DNA of 64,000 bases from Agreia sp. Leaf283 (lineage in GTDB: Bacteria; Actinomycetota; Actinomycetes; Actinomycetales; Microbacteriaceae): NCBI RefSeq assembly GCF_001422485.1, contig NZ_LMNF01000002.1, forward strand, positions 631,949 to 695,948, given 5' to 3'. The first letter of the stretch is position 1, and every line of letters begins with the position of its first letter. Of the stretch, positions 54,024 through 62,726 are shown in pieces. The position numbers and the translations under genes are program-made. The notes below the pieces were generated by a model, which saw only the letters and a list, made by a program, of their open reading frames with translations, ran no database searches and had not been told where the DNA came from.

Positions 54024-54638
54024 ATGGGTGACGTGGGTGGCCGCAGGGTAGGAAGACATGGAACTGATCTGCCGACCTTCGACGCGGTCGAAAAGGTGAT
54101 CGTCAAAAAAGTTCAAGGGCAGTGGGGTGGCTGGTCAGCCGCGGATGGGGAAGACCTTCAACAGCAAGTCATGGTGAAGTACTTCACGGCCTTTGGCCGT
54201 GACAGGTTGCCCGACGACAAAGACGGGAACCCGACTGTGCCGGCTGCTTGGCTAAACAGGGTTATCAAGACCACTGCAATCGACTTTCATCGGCAGCAAG
54301 AAGTTCGACCCGCTGATCCGTTCGACTTCCAGGGTTCTGACGCTTACGGACTGGAACAACTACTTCGTGATGTGAATCCGCCAGCCAGCTTGTCCAGTGT
54401 TTTGGCGAATCGACTGGACCTTCAGCATGACCTGATCCCAGCGTTGGCCGCGCTGGAAGCGGAATACCCAATGGACGCGAAGATGATCGTGTGGCGGTAT
54501 GTCCAGGATCGCGATTTCGCCGAAATTGGGAAGATCTTGGGCAAGCGACCCGAAACAGCCAAACGGGCGGTCAATCGCGCGATACAACGACTTCGTGAAG
54601 TGATGTCGTCTAGTTCCGCGACTTCGTCGGGTGCGTGA
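54024..54638 (+). CDS. ECF-like sigma factor
   Basis: 204 residues from ATG at 54024. Region 2 shows DLQQQVMVKYFTAFG and PAAWLNRVIKTTAIDFHRQ; region 4 shows MIVWRYVQDRDFAEIGKILGKRPETAKRAVNRAIQRLRE, with a helix-turn-helix. It binds RNA polymerase to redirect transcription, perhaps of element genes. No anti-sigma gene is adjacent. It is divergent to the phosphatase-like gene. Confidence 0.75.
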   Translation: MGDVGGRRVGRHGTDLPTFDAVEKVIVKKVQGQWGGWSAADGEDLQQQVMVKYFTAFGRDRLPDDKDGNPTVPAAWLNRVIKTTAIDFHRQQEVRPADPFDFQGSDAYGLEQLLRDVNPPASLSSVLANRLDLQHDLIPALAALEAEYPMDAKMIVWRYVQDRDFAEIGKILGKRPETAKRAVNRAIQRLREVMSSSSATSSGA

Positions 54639-54706
54639 ATAAGGTCAGTTCAGACAGCGGAAGGACCAGACCTTGTATCTAGCGGGCGTGAAATAGGCTT
54701 CTTATC

Positions 54707-54792
54707 GTTCTTGATTCTTCTTAGTTCATTTAGCTGTTGTCTTGTTTGTTGTCTTTCTCGTTGACTTAGTGGTTGTCTTTTTTCGTTGTCTT
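54707..54792. repeat. Iteron array: five GTTG[TA]CTT copies at 12-bp spacing (candidate origin)
   Basis: Copies begin at 54736, 54748, 54760 (GTTGACTT), 54772 and 54785; two degenerate units (54712, 54724) extend the 12-bp phase. The stretch is T-rich on the plus strand and lies 177 bp beyond the 3' end of the Rep-like gene. Direct repeats about one helical turn apart next to a replication gene are the form of iterons that bind Rep at plasmid origins. The open frame across it (minus strand 54650-54895) is repetitive and probably not a gene. Confidence 0.7.
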
Positions 54793-54968
54793 CTGCGTGG
54801 CGCGGTGATGAACACCACGGTGTGGGCGTCCTGGCCATAGGCCGTGTTCCAGACGGCAGCACAATCAGTCGACGACGACCACGCATACACTGCACGGGTC
54901 ACCACGCCTGAATGCTCTGCAGCGGAATGCGGCGTTGTCCTGGCGGTCGCCGTGTGTGTCCGCTGCGG
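54793..54968. other. Spacer between iterons and the Rep-like gene
   Basis: No gene or clear signal seen; less T-rich than the iterons. Confidence 0.3.
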
Positions 54969-55478
54969 TTAGTCGTTCGTGGTTGCACTTGACGAGCGCC
55001 GACTTCTACGGAGCATCTGCTGGACGCCCTCCTTGCCGACGCGATGCGGTTTCATACCGGTCTGACTTATGGCCTTCTTCTTCGCTAGATCTTCAGGAGC
55101 TTTTCCAAGGGCCGCGTTTGGGTTCGCAACCCATCGCAGCAATTCGAGCTTTTCGAGCTTGTAGACCGTGTGCGATCCGGGTCGTCCCTCCGTCCAGCTG
55201 ATCAACTTCTTGCCGAGAAGTTGTTTCCGTACCGTATATATGCGGTTCCCTCTGAAGCCGATGGATTCTTCCACCGATTTTCGAGATCGAGTCGACTTGA
55301 GATTCTGGTGGCTCGCGAGCAGAAAGAGGAACGCTTTCTCATACACGTCGAGCCCCAGTGCCTCGCGTACAAGGCTGGGTAGGTAATTGAGGCTGTAGGG
55401 CGGGTTCTTTGCTTTCGCTCTCACCGAAGGACCAGCGGAAGTTACTGAATTCGTCTGCGCCAGATTGTTCGCGTTCAC
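54969..55478 (-). CDS. Winged-helix replication-initiator-like protein
   Basis: 169 residues, GTG at 55478 overlapping the excisionase stop (GTGA). NYLPSLVREALGLDVYEKAFLFLLASHQNL and SRKSVEESIGFRGNRIYTVRKQLLGKKLISWTEG form a winged helix, as in Rep proteins of small plasmids and integrative elements. The C-terminus is basic. Its place in an int-xis-rep cassette and the iteron array beyond its 3' end support a replication role; a transcription regulator is the alternative. Confidence 0.6.
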   Translation of the reverse strand: MNANNLAQTNSVTSAGPSVRAKAKNPPYSLNYLPSLVREALGLDVYEKAFLFLLASHQNLKSTRSRKSVEESIGFRGNRIYTVRKQLLGKKLISWTEGRPGSHTVYKLEKLELLRWVANPNAALGKAPEDLAKKKAISQTGMKPHRVGKEGVQQMLRRSRRSSSATTND

Positions 55479-55747
55479 TTTGTGGCGTGCCCTGTCGAAT
55501 GGCGTGTGACAAATTCTTGAATCGACGCTGTTGATACGTATTTGCGTGAGCCGATACGGACAAGTTGGAGTTCTCCATCCCGGATGAGGCGCCACACGGT
55601 GGTTCGGCTGATAGACAACAGATGTCCGGCTTCGTCTTGAGATACGAGGTAGGGGTCGCCGTAGCGTTCGCGACGGCTAGTTGAAGACGCATCTGTGCGC
55701 GGCGGGGGCGCGATGTTGGTCGGTTTGCGTGGGCGTTGTTGATTCAT
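55475..55747 (-). CDS. Excisionase-type helix-turn-helix protein (Xis)
   Basis: 90 residues; GAAAGGAC precedes the ATG. After a Pro/Arg-rich start, YLVSQDEAGHLLSISRTTVWRLIRDGELQLVRIGSRKYVSTASIQEFV is the MerR-like excisionase HTH with its wing. It would bind the att region and direct excision by the neighbouring integrase. It lies 28 bp after the integrase stop. Confidence 0.85.
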   Translation of the reverse strand: MNQQRPRKPTNIAPPPRTDASSTSRRERYGDPYLVSQDEAGHLLSISRTTVWRLIRDGELQLVRIGSRKYVSTASIQEFVTRHSTGHATK

Positions 55748-55774
55748 TTCTGGTGTCCTTTCGTTGGTTGTTCT

Positions 55775-56875
55775 TTAGAGGCCGAGGGCTTCTGCGACGG
55801 CCGCTGCGCCTGCACGGGCGGCTTCGTCGGTGAGTTGTCCGTATGTGTCGGCGGTGATTTGGATTGACGCGTGTCCGAGGTTTTGGCTGACCACCTTTAT
55901 GGCTACGCCGTTCATCAAGGCAGCTGTGGCGTAGGTGTGGCGAAGGGTGTGGACCGTGACGCCGGTTAGGCCTGCGCGTTCAGCAGCTTCGCGAACGGTG
56001 CGTAAAACGTTCTGTGGTTCAACGGGGCCACCCGTAGCGGTAGTGAACACGAACCCTTTGTCGTGCCACAGATTGGCGGCGCGCAGCCTCTCTCGTGCTT
56101 GCGTCGCCACTTGGCGGTTCAGCAGCGCCACCATGGACGGTGATAGGGCGATGGTGCGCCGACTGGATTTGGTCTTGACGCCCGACACAACCAGTGCACG
56201 GCCGCGCCGGGTCAGCGATCCGTGCAACTTCGCCGTGCCGTTTTCAAGGTCGATATCAGTCCACCGCAGGGCCAGTGCTTCACCGCGACGAAGTCCAGTG
56301 CCCAGGATGACGCGCAAAACGACGTCGTAGCGGAAGCTTTCGGACACGTCGAGAAGTCGGCGCACTTCGGCGGTGGTGAGAAAGCGTGCTTCGGGACGCG
56401 TGACGCCTGGTTGACGGATGCGGTGGGCGGGGTTAGCTGCTAGGAGACAGTTCGTGACCGCGTCATCCAGGGCTTTGCGCAGCGTGGTGTAGGCGTTTCG
56501 TCGGGTGGAATCTGCTTTGCCGGCGGCTTTCATGGCCAGCAGCATCTTGTTGACGTCATTGGCATTCAGGTTGCCCAGCTGAACGTTCCCGATCGTCGGG
56601 ATGATCCAGGTCCGTGCGTAGCCTTCGTGCATGATCTTGGTGGATTCGGCCCGATTGCTCAGGGGCAGGTAGGTCTGGGTCCACTCCCCCAGCCAGGCTT
56701 CCAAGGTTCTGGTGGCGTCCCGGACTGGGCCGCCTAGTTTGACCCTGGCCCGGGCTTCTTCCGCTTTGGCCTTGGCCTGTGCCTGTGTGGTGCCGTAGAA
56801 GAATCGTCGTTTGCCGTCCAGTGTGACGGTGACGGTGAATCAGTTGTCTGCGCGTTTGGTTAGCCGAGCTGCCAT
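55775..56875 (-). pseudogene. Tyrosine integrase interrupted by TGA at codon 12
   Basis: ATG at 56875 has AAGGAGGG four bases before it, and the frame starts MAARLTKRADN, then TGA (56842-56840), then continues FTVTVTLDGKRRFFYGTTQAQAKAKAEEARARV without a break. A Trp codon is likely at this place in relatives. The catalytic domain is intact: R in GTGLRRGEAL, HTLRHTYAT, LGHASIQITADTY with the nucleophile Tyr. Translation from the TTG at 56704 would lose most of the arm-binding domain. It is a phage-type recombinase that inserts elements into tRNA genes. Confidence 0.85.
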
Positions 56876-57282
56876 GGTGCCCTCCTTGAGAATCTTGCGG
56901 TCAAGGATGGATACGGCCCAGCAGTCAGATCGGGGACACGGTGGACGAAGATTTTGTAGTCACCGCAGTAGTCAGGACTGCAAACGGGTGACTACGTGCC
57001 GCAGGCCGTCGACAGCCAATAGACCCTTTGACCGGGTCTTTTGCTACTACGGATGCCCAGTTCGATGCGGCCGTGTTTGGGCTACTTCACCAGTGCGGGT
57101 ACCTGACTCGAAGAACTAGTGCGACACGAAGTGGTTGAAGTCGAGATGTCTTTAGTCAGTTATTCATGACCCTTTATGCATGGGGCGTTGTCCCTCGACG
57201 TCCGGCACGGATCCTCGACATCTGTGTTGCTGACATGGATCGATGAGTCGACACGCATCCCTATTTAGGAGCAGTCGGCGAG
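56876..57282. other. Region upstream of the integrase with arm-like sites and a terminator
   Basis: No gene seen. TGTAGTCAC (56955-56963), CAGTAGTCAG (56966-56975) and inverted GTGACTAC (56988-56995) resemble the repeats at 45398-45419. A hairpin AGACCC/GGGTCT with TTTT lies at 57021-57042. No second copy of the tRNA-fMet 3' fragment is found. Confidence 0.45.
57021..57042 (+). terminator. Intrinsic terminator
   Basis: AGACCC (57021-57026), loop TTTGACC, GGGTCT (57034-57039) followed by TTT. Short but with a T-run; which transcript it ends is unclear. Confidence 0.5.
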
Positions 57283-58017
57283 TTACATGGGTTCGATGGA
57301 GTCAGCAACACCGAATCGCCGCGCGAAGTTTCGCAGCTGCGTTCGATGGCGCGGTTTTGTGAGCACCATATCGGCGGCCATCTGCGCTCGTAGTATGAGG
57401 GCGCTCTGCACCCCTAGCCAGGACTCCCTGCTTGCTGCCTGATCGAGCAAAACCAGACCCCATGGATTGGCTTCATCCTCGGCCACTTTTTCGACATACT
57501 GATCCGCAAGGCTGTTAGTCGCGTGATCCCAGCTACACAGAATGCGGTAGGTCAAGTAGAGCTGGTCGCCACCTCGAATCGACTCGAACCGACTTTTGAG
57601 CCATCGCCCTTCCGGGTCCACCGCCTTACCCCCAAAGCCCTCCAGGAATCGCGTCGTCTGCTCAAGCCCGGGTCCACCGTCGGCCAGTCCGTGCTTCACG
57701 ATCTGATCCAAGGTCTTCTTTTTCTCTTGGGCAGATACGAAGGTAAAGTCGGGCGTCTTGTCGGGAAATAGAGCGAGCCACGACGCTGTAACTGTGGCCT
57801 CCATGGTCGAGCGCACGAGCGACATGGATTCGAAGGTCAGTCCAACACCATCAAGTACCCGGACAGCTCGAGCGAGATTCACGCTGTGGGCGACGTAGGC
57901 ATTTAGCAGGGCGACGTTCACACCGTGACGCGCAACCGGAACGTTCCACTGACGGTGCTTGTCCCAGAGTTCGATCAGCCGGTCGAGTTCGCGCGCGTAG
58001 TCAATCGTGGAAGGCAT
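57283..58017 (-). CDS. DUF5677-like helical protein
   Basis: 244 residues from ATG at 58017. The helical core with VNLARAVRVLDGVGLTFESMSLVRSTMEATVTASWLALFP, then YRILCSWDHATNS, resembles DUF5677 proteins, which occur in many islands and have no established function. An open frame to 58278 adds sequence without helix or conservation and is rejected. Confidence 0.55.
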   Translation of the reverse strand: MPSTIDYARELDRLIELWDKHRQWNVPVARHGVNVALLNAYVAHSVNLARAVRVLDGVGLTFESMSLVRSTMEATVTASWLALFPDKTPDFTFVSAQEKKKTLDQIVKHGLADGGPGLEQTTRFLEGFGGKAVDPEGRWLKSRFESIRGGDQLYLTYRILCSWDHATNSLADQYVEKVAEDEANPWGLVLLDQAASRESWLGVQSALILRAQMAADMVLTKPRHRTQLRNFARRFGVADSIEPM

Positions 58018-58848
58018 GGCGCAAGTATGACCGGAATCCCAGCTCCATTCTTTTTTGAGACACCTCATCTGTATGCCGGCCCGACCAAAGCATGGTTGGT
58101 ACGGGCGCGAGCGTGCCATAGGGTCCTGCTCCATGGCGCATACGTCGATGTTTGTTATACCGCCACTCATCGGAGCTCGGTCGCGCTTCAGGAAAGACAG
58201 ATCCTGGCTCGCGTTTGATGGTGACCCCTGATTGAGATCGATCAGAAAAGGCGGTTCGCCTAGCTGCCCAGTAATCAAGTCGAGGTGCTTTCGGCAGATT
58301 TGATTTCGGTGACTAGTTTTGAACAGATAGAGAACACGGAAACCCGCGGGTCGCGTGGGTCGATGCCGACCGGTTCACCAAACGATAGATTCCGGATGCA
58401 CTCCGCTTGTCGGAGAATTCCGACAGCTTTGTACTAAGCATGAACTCAGCGCTGAGCGTGTTGCAGTTAGGGCACCCCTGGGGGCAAATAAGTCGGGCGG
58501 GGTAAACGGGCATCGCGGCAATGACACGGCGTCAGCTCATCGCTGGCGACGAGAACGCCCGGTGACCGACCGGCGATCAGGCACTTCGAGCAAGGTGGCC
58601 TCGATCGATATCCCACTAACTTATGGTCGCTGATCGTGCCTGCTCCAGCGAAGTTCGTCGAGGGCCAAATCTCGAGGGCAATGCGGCTCGTGCATGCACG
58701 CATGCATGCCGCAGTCGCGTCGCCAGGGTTCAAGCCCCTCCAAACTGCGTGAGATCGGGGTGTCGCGCTGCGATCACTCCCCGAAGGCCCTCGCGAATCA
58801 GTCAAACAGCTGAGCTAGCCGGTCATGGTGCTCGAACCGACCAAGCGG
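58018..58848. other. 830-bp stretch without a convincing gene
   Basis: Several short open frames exist on both strands (for example minus 58313-58513 with CPQGCPNCN) but none has a good start site and reading pattern. No repeats or strong hairpins were noticed. Confidence 0.4.
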
Positions 58849-59418
58849 CTACGCTTCACCGCTCACGAGCGGCTCGTGGAACTCCAACGAACGCAAGTCG
58901 ACGGAGTACGAATTGGGATCAACGCCAAGTTCAGACCTCGCCGACGCATAGAATTCATCGCGCGCTTCGAAGCACTTGTCGCGGATGGCCATAAAAACGT
59001 CGGGACTGACTTTGACCTCTCCTTTGGCGATTCGAGCGAACTCCCAGGCGAAACCGTGCCAACGACGTCCGAGCTGCCGTGTTTGTTCGGACACGAGTAG
59101 AAGCACGATCTCAAACTTCTCCCCGCGGTCGCTCTCAGCTTCGTCGATTAGAGGTGACCCCTCTTTCACGGACCTCGGCGAAACGGACGTCCCCAACCCT
59201 CTCGATTTGGAAACGTCCCAGGAAAGCGTCAGGAGCTTCTTCGTCGCTCCCGCATATTCTGCAATCGCCTCCATTCGGCGTACATCCCAGCGAACGTCAT
59301 ATTCACGCTTCCAGCGGGCTCGCTCGGAACTGCGGGTTGAATAGAAAGTTAGGAGAAAGGTCGCGATGACAGTCGCGAGCGTGATCCCTCCTTGAATGAG
59401 CATGTCCATGGTTGCCAT
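58849..59418 (-). CDS. Hypothetical membrane-anchored helical protein
   Basis: 189 residues. One N-terminal helix (GGITLATVIATFLLTFY) then a charged helical region (STRSSERARWKREYDVRWDVRRMEAIAEYAGATKKLL) and a soluble C-terminal part. This plan is common among uncharacterised actinobacterial island proteins. ATG at 59418 or 59409. Confidence 0.6.
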   Translation of the reverse strand: MATMDMLIQGGITLATVIATFLLTFYSTRSSERARWKREYDVRWDVRRMEAIAEYAGATKKLLTLSWDVSKSRGLGTSVSPRSVKEGSPLIDEAESDRGEKFEIVLLLVSEQTRQLGRRWHGFAWEFARIAKGEVKVSPDVFMAIRDKCFEARDEFYASARSELGVDPNSYSVDLRSLEFHEPLVSGEA

Positions 59419-59910
59419 CGTGCCTTGTTTCTAGGTGTCCTGCAGAAGGCTATCGACTGGGGTCGATATAACCCCCCTGCTGGACAGTCCAACGGCAGGA
59501 AAGCGCAGCGCCCGCAAGTGGTGCCAGTCGGGGCGTGGAGCGTAGCCTCTACGGCAGAGCCATGCCTGTCGCTTGCACCGTCGCAAGAAATTTAGTGGCG
59601 GGGGCGCTCTTCGGTGGTGGACTAACAGTTGGTTCGCCGATCATTGCCTTCGACCGTCGGTGAGTCGTAGGCGGGTGTTCTACTCGCCGTCGGAGCCCTC
59701 GGGTTCTTCGGTACGGGTGAAGTCATGTTCGTGTATAAGGTCTACCAGCGAATCGCCGGTCGACGCGCGCTTCCCGCGCATCGCGACGACAATCGGGGTT
59801 AGGCCCCGGGCCTTCAACCGTGCGTAAGCAGATCGGCGATTGGGACGTGGGCCGCGGGGAGCAAGAGGGGTCCTCTTTTGCACCCGCTGCGCTTGCGATA
59901 GCTTCGACCT
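59419..59910. other. Stretch with one weak ORF (minus strand, 59680-59880)
   Basis: A GTG at 59880 opens about 66 codons (VQKRTPLAPRGPRPNRRSAYARLKARGLTPIVVAMRG and an acidic end) with no good ribosome-binding site. It may be the broken end of a gene. Nothing else is seen. Confidence 0.3.
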
Positions 59911-60912
59911 GTGACCACCAGCAGCTACACCAGCGCCGATATGTCCGCCCGACTGTGGGACGCCTCCAGGCGAGAGGCTCGATTCATCGTTGAAAACCAC
60001 ACCTCCGTTGATGAGCACATCGCTCTGAGGGTCGCTCTGTCGTTCGGGCTTGCGACTGAGTATCTGGTCATGTCCGCTCTGGCCTCGCTCGACGTTGCGC
60101 TGCTCGCGGACGATAAGAATGCATATTCAAAGATCGCCTTATCGAAAGCCGGGGAGGGGAGTCCGATCGCGGTTGCAAAACTCCGCACTGTCGTGTGGGG
60201 CGTCGCCGTGAAACTTCTCAATGAGCACGAGCCTTACCTCCGCGTGCCTGACATTGAGAGTGTTATGAATGTTCGCAATGCGGCTGCGCACGTGGCGATG
60301 GTGTCAAGAGAAGGAACCGAGGATGCTCTCACCAAGATGCTAACTATTGTGCAGGCGTTACACCGATACCTGAGCGCGTTCGAGGAGGATGATTACTGGG
60401 GTCCAGACTGCGTACCGGTGGTCCACAACCTACGGGACGAGCATGCAAACAAAATGCGCGCAACTTACGACGTCCAGATTCTGGCCGCTAGGGCCCGGCT
60501 GCGCGTGCTCGACAGCGGTATTTCGCAGGGCGAACGGGATCATGTCTACGCAACTTTGGAGGAGCGGACGGCTGCCGAGGCGAAGGCTTTGAACCCGGAC
60601 CTTCAGGCTGCCCATTTTCATGCGTGCCCTGCTTGTACGCGGGAGGGCATCACAATCTGGAATCGTTACGTCCACGACGACTTCGAGAACCAAGAGACCT
60701 ACGAGTCTGCAATGGGGAACGACGCGCCAGACGTGACGGCGAGCGTCTCCTTCGACGCCGTGGCCTTTCTGTGCCTAGTGTGCGGTTTGAAGCTCTCGGA
60801 AGATGGAGTAGCAGTCCTCCTCGAGGGAGAGACCCACTACATTGCACCAGAGCGCCACGTCCTCACCGACGATGAGAGAAGCAGCTATCTCGAGGCCTCT
60901 GATAGTTGGTGA
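59911..60912 (+). CDS. HEPN-like domain protein with C-terminal zinc ribbon (B)
   Basis: 333 residues, GTG start. The helical first half contains VRNAAAHVAM, an R122-x4-H127 motif of HEPN type. The zinc ribbon is C239-x2-C242 and C288-x2-C291. The 45-residue stretch between the Cys pairs is within one residue of that in the protein at 49,141, so the two are probably distant paralogues. A role as an RNase-type effector or antitoxin partner is inferred from the motif only. The acidic C-terminus (LTDDERSSYLEASDSW) may regulate it. Confidence 0.65.
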   Translation: MTTSSYTSADMSARLWDASRREARFIVENHTSVDEHIALRVALSFGLATEYLVMSALASLDVALLADDKNAYSKIALSKAGEGSPIAVAKLRTVVWGVAVKLLNEHEPYLRVPDIESVMNVRNAAAHVAMVSREGTEDALTKMLTIVQALHRYLSAFEEDDYWGPDCVPVVHNLRDEHANKMRATYDVQILAARARLRVLDSGISQGERDHVYATLEERTAAEAKALNPDLQAAHFHACPACTREGITIWNRYVHDDFENQETYESAMGNDAPDVTASVSFDAVAFLCLVCGLKLSEDGVAVLLEGETHYIAPERHVLTDDERSSYLEASDSW

Positions 60913-61175
60913 AGATGTTGCAGGTCGGCCCTGGTTGTGCCCGCGTGCAGGACATTGGCCTCATCATCAGTGGTTCTGAAGCCTGCAACGGTTGGCATGA
61001 GGGCATGCGTCACATAATGGATCCGTTGAACGTCATCGGGCACGCGCTTCTTCATCGACGCTACGCGCATGTCGCCCCTCGGCTGACCCAGGATGCTCCG
61101 ATCGTCGGAGGCTCGACTTCAGATCGGCCGTTGATCAGTACATGGCGAATACCGCCCATTATGTCTATCTGTGCC
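60913..61175. other. Short intergenic stretch, nothing identified
   Basis: No gene, repeat or clear hairpin recognised between the convergent genes on either side. Confidence 0.3.
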
Positions 61176-62537
61176 TTATCCGGGAGCTTGCTCTGTAGAT
61201 AACTCAGGTCTTAGATCGGTTGCCGTGTCCGCGCCGACGAAGCCAAATCGACCGATGCTCGCACGCAGATGCGCGCGGGCGGCGCTGGCGTCGAGCGCCC
61301 CCGTCGTCACTGCTTGCCAGAGCTTGAAAAGATCTCGTGTGTCAATGATGAGGCCGTGGTCGTCCTCGGCGAACGTCGCGATCTCGTCGGGCCTGTCGGG
61401 AATTAGGAGAGGCCGCTGAGCGGGATCCATTTCACGAAAGGAGTTGACCACTAGCCAAATGGCGTCGGCGTCCCGCCCGGTCGTTCTGGCGAAAGTCTTA
61501 GCTGCTTTATTTACCTGCTGGAGGTCATTGGATTTCCCGGCCTTGGTGTACCCCTTGACCTCGACGATTGCGACCCACTTACCGTCGGAAACTCGCAGAT
61601 CTTCCTTTTTGTAGCCCTGATTCTCGGGAAGCGCGTCGGCGTCGACCACCTCAAATTCCAGTGCCCTGAGTGCCGTGGCCACCGCCATTTCGAGGGACTC
61701 ACCCGTGGCTTTCAGCAGCTGTCTGTGGTCATTGCCGGCAAGTGCGGCGTTTTCGAGCGCGTGGGTGAAAATGAGTCGCTGAGATTTGATCTTTGCAAGT
61801 CGCTGGGCTTCGCTGGCATCAAACGCCGCTAACGCTGTCCTGGCCTCCAACTCTTCGGCCGACGCCCACTCATCGACGGTCTCCCATTCGGCAGACACTG
61901 GGAAAGCATCGGGGGTAACAACCCGCCACCGTGCGAAGACCCACAGCAGCCAGTCCGGGAGGTGTGAACGAGCTTGATCGGGTAACCACAGGACAGAGTC
62001 ATAGCCTTCAAGCACGGCCGAGATCTCGTCCCGTTCAAAGATCGCCGCGAGAGCCTGCGGGTCATTTAGCCGTTCCAGCAGCAGAGGCTGAGCCTGCCTG
62101 ATGGGGTAGACGTCTAAGGGCATCCCCGAGTACGTTGCCCCCTTCGGCGGAAGACAGCTCGAACTCACTAATGAGCTGATCCCTTCAGCTCTGGTGAATT
62201 TAGATAGATCAAAACGTTGTGCAGGACTGAACTGTGTACTCGAACGCGTGAACTGTTTGCCCCCTTCGCGGCTTCCTTTAGTGCGCCCGTACACCATCGC
62301 CTCATGTTCCTTCGAGATCGGGAGTCGCGCAAAGGTGATGCGTCGGGGAAACTCCAGATAGTCATAAAATTCACTTTCAGTCGTGATTAATGCGTCGTAC
62401 TCCTCGGGGTGTGCGTTGGCCACGCTGTCTGTTTCCACGAGGCTCCCGCACAGTGGGCGAATAGCTTCGATCTCGGCTGGGGATAGGCCGTTGACGATGA
62501 CACGGGGTCGAGCAGCAACAGCAAATAGTTCACTCAC
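61176..62537 (-). CDS. PD-(D/E)XK nuclease-like protein
   Basis: 453 residues, GTG start. The C-terminal part (about 270-345) has the Mrr-like core: ESLEMAVATALRALEFEVVDADALPE, then KKEDLRV with D313 and AIVEVKGYTKAG with E326-x-K328. The first 260 residues form an unknown domain. Proteins of this build often cleave modified or foreign DNA. Restriction-like defence is a reasonable guess, and no methylase lies beside it. Confidence 0.65.
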   Translation of the reverse strand: MSELFAVAARPRVIVNGLSPAEIEAIRPLCGSLVETDSVANAHPEEYDALITTESEFYDYLEFPRRITFARLPISKEHEAMVYGRTKGSREGGKQFTRSSTQFSPAQRFDLSKFTRAEGISSLVSSSCLPPKGATYSGMPLDVYPIRQAQPLLLERLNDPQALAAIFERDEISAVLEGYDSVLWLPDQARSHLPDWLLWVFARWRVVTPDAFPVSAEWETVDEWASAEELEARTALAAFDASEAQRLAKIKSQRLIFTHALENAALAGNDHRQLLKATGESLEMAVATALRALEFEVVDADALPENQGYKKEDLRVSDGKWVAIVEVKGYTKAGKSNDLQQVNKAAKTFARTTGRDADAIWLVVNSFREMDPAQRPLLIPDRPDEIATFAEDDHGLIIDTRDLFKLWQAVTTGALDASAARAHLRASIGRFGFVGADTATDLRPELSTEQAPG

Positions 62538-62726
62538 ACGCCAACCTTGGCAGTTGTACCGATCGATTGGTGTTTAAAAGACGACGGCCATACCTTCCTG
62601 GTCCAAGGTCGGACTGATGGCAAGTTGGCCCAGATAGTGGGATGGTCTATTTATGCCGAAGGATGACGACCAGCTCGACTATTTAGTCGAGGAGTACAAC
62701 CGTCTTGCGGACGACCACGATTCCCA
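62538..62726. other. Junction upstream of the truncated dnaE2
   Basis: An ATG at 62653 begins MPKDDDQLDYLVEEYNRLADDHDS and runs out of frame into the dnaE2 remnant, stopping at 62766. This looks like the first codons of a gene whose remainder was replaced. The breakpoint is near 62725-62733. Confidence 0.4.

Noticed and set aside
54650-54895. An 81-codon minus-strand frame rich in RQQ/ERQ
   Set aside because: The amino-acid pattern is produced by the 12-bp iterons; no supported start.
56840-56842. Selenocysteine or readthrough at the integrase TGA
   Set aside because: No selenocysteine stem-loop is visible and integrases do not use it; a nonsense mutation is simpler.
56932-56939. CGGGGACA near the integrase as the second att core
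   Set aside because: Only eight bases match the tRNA fragment, and the anticodon-loop and T-arm parts are absent.
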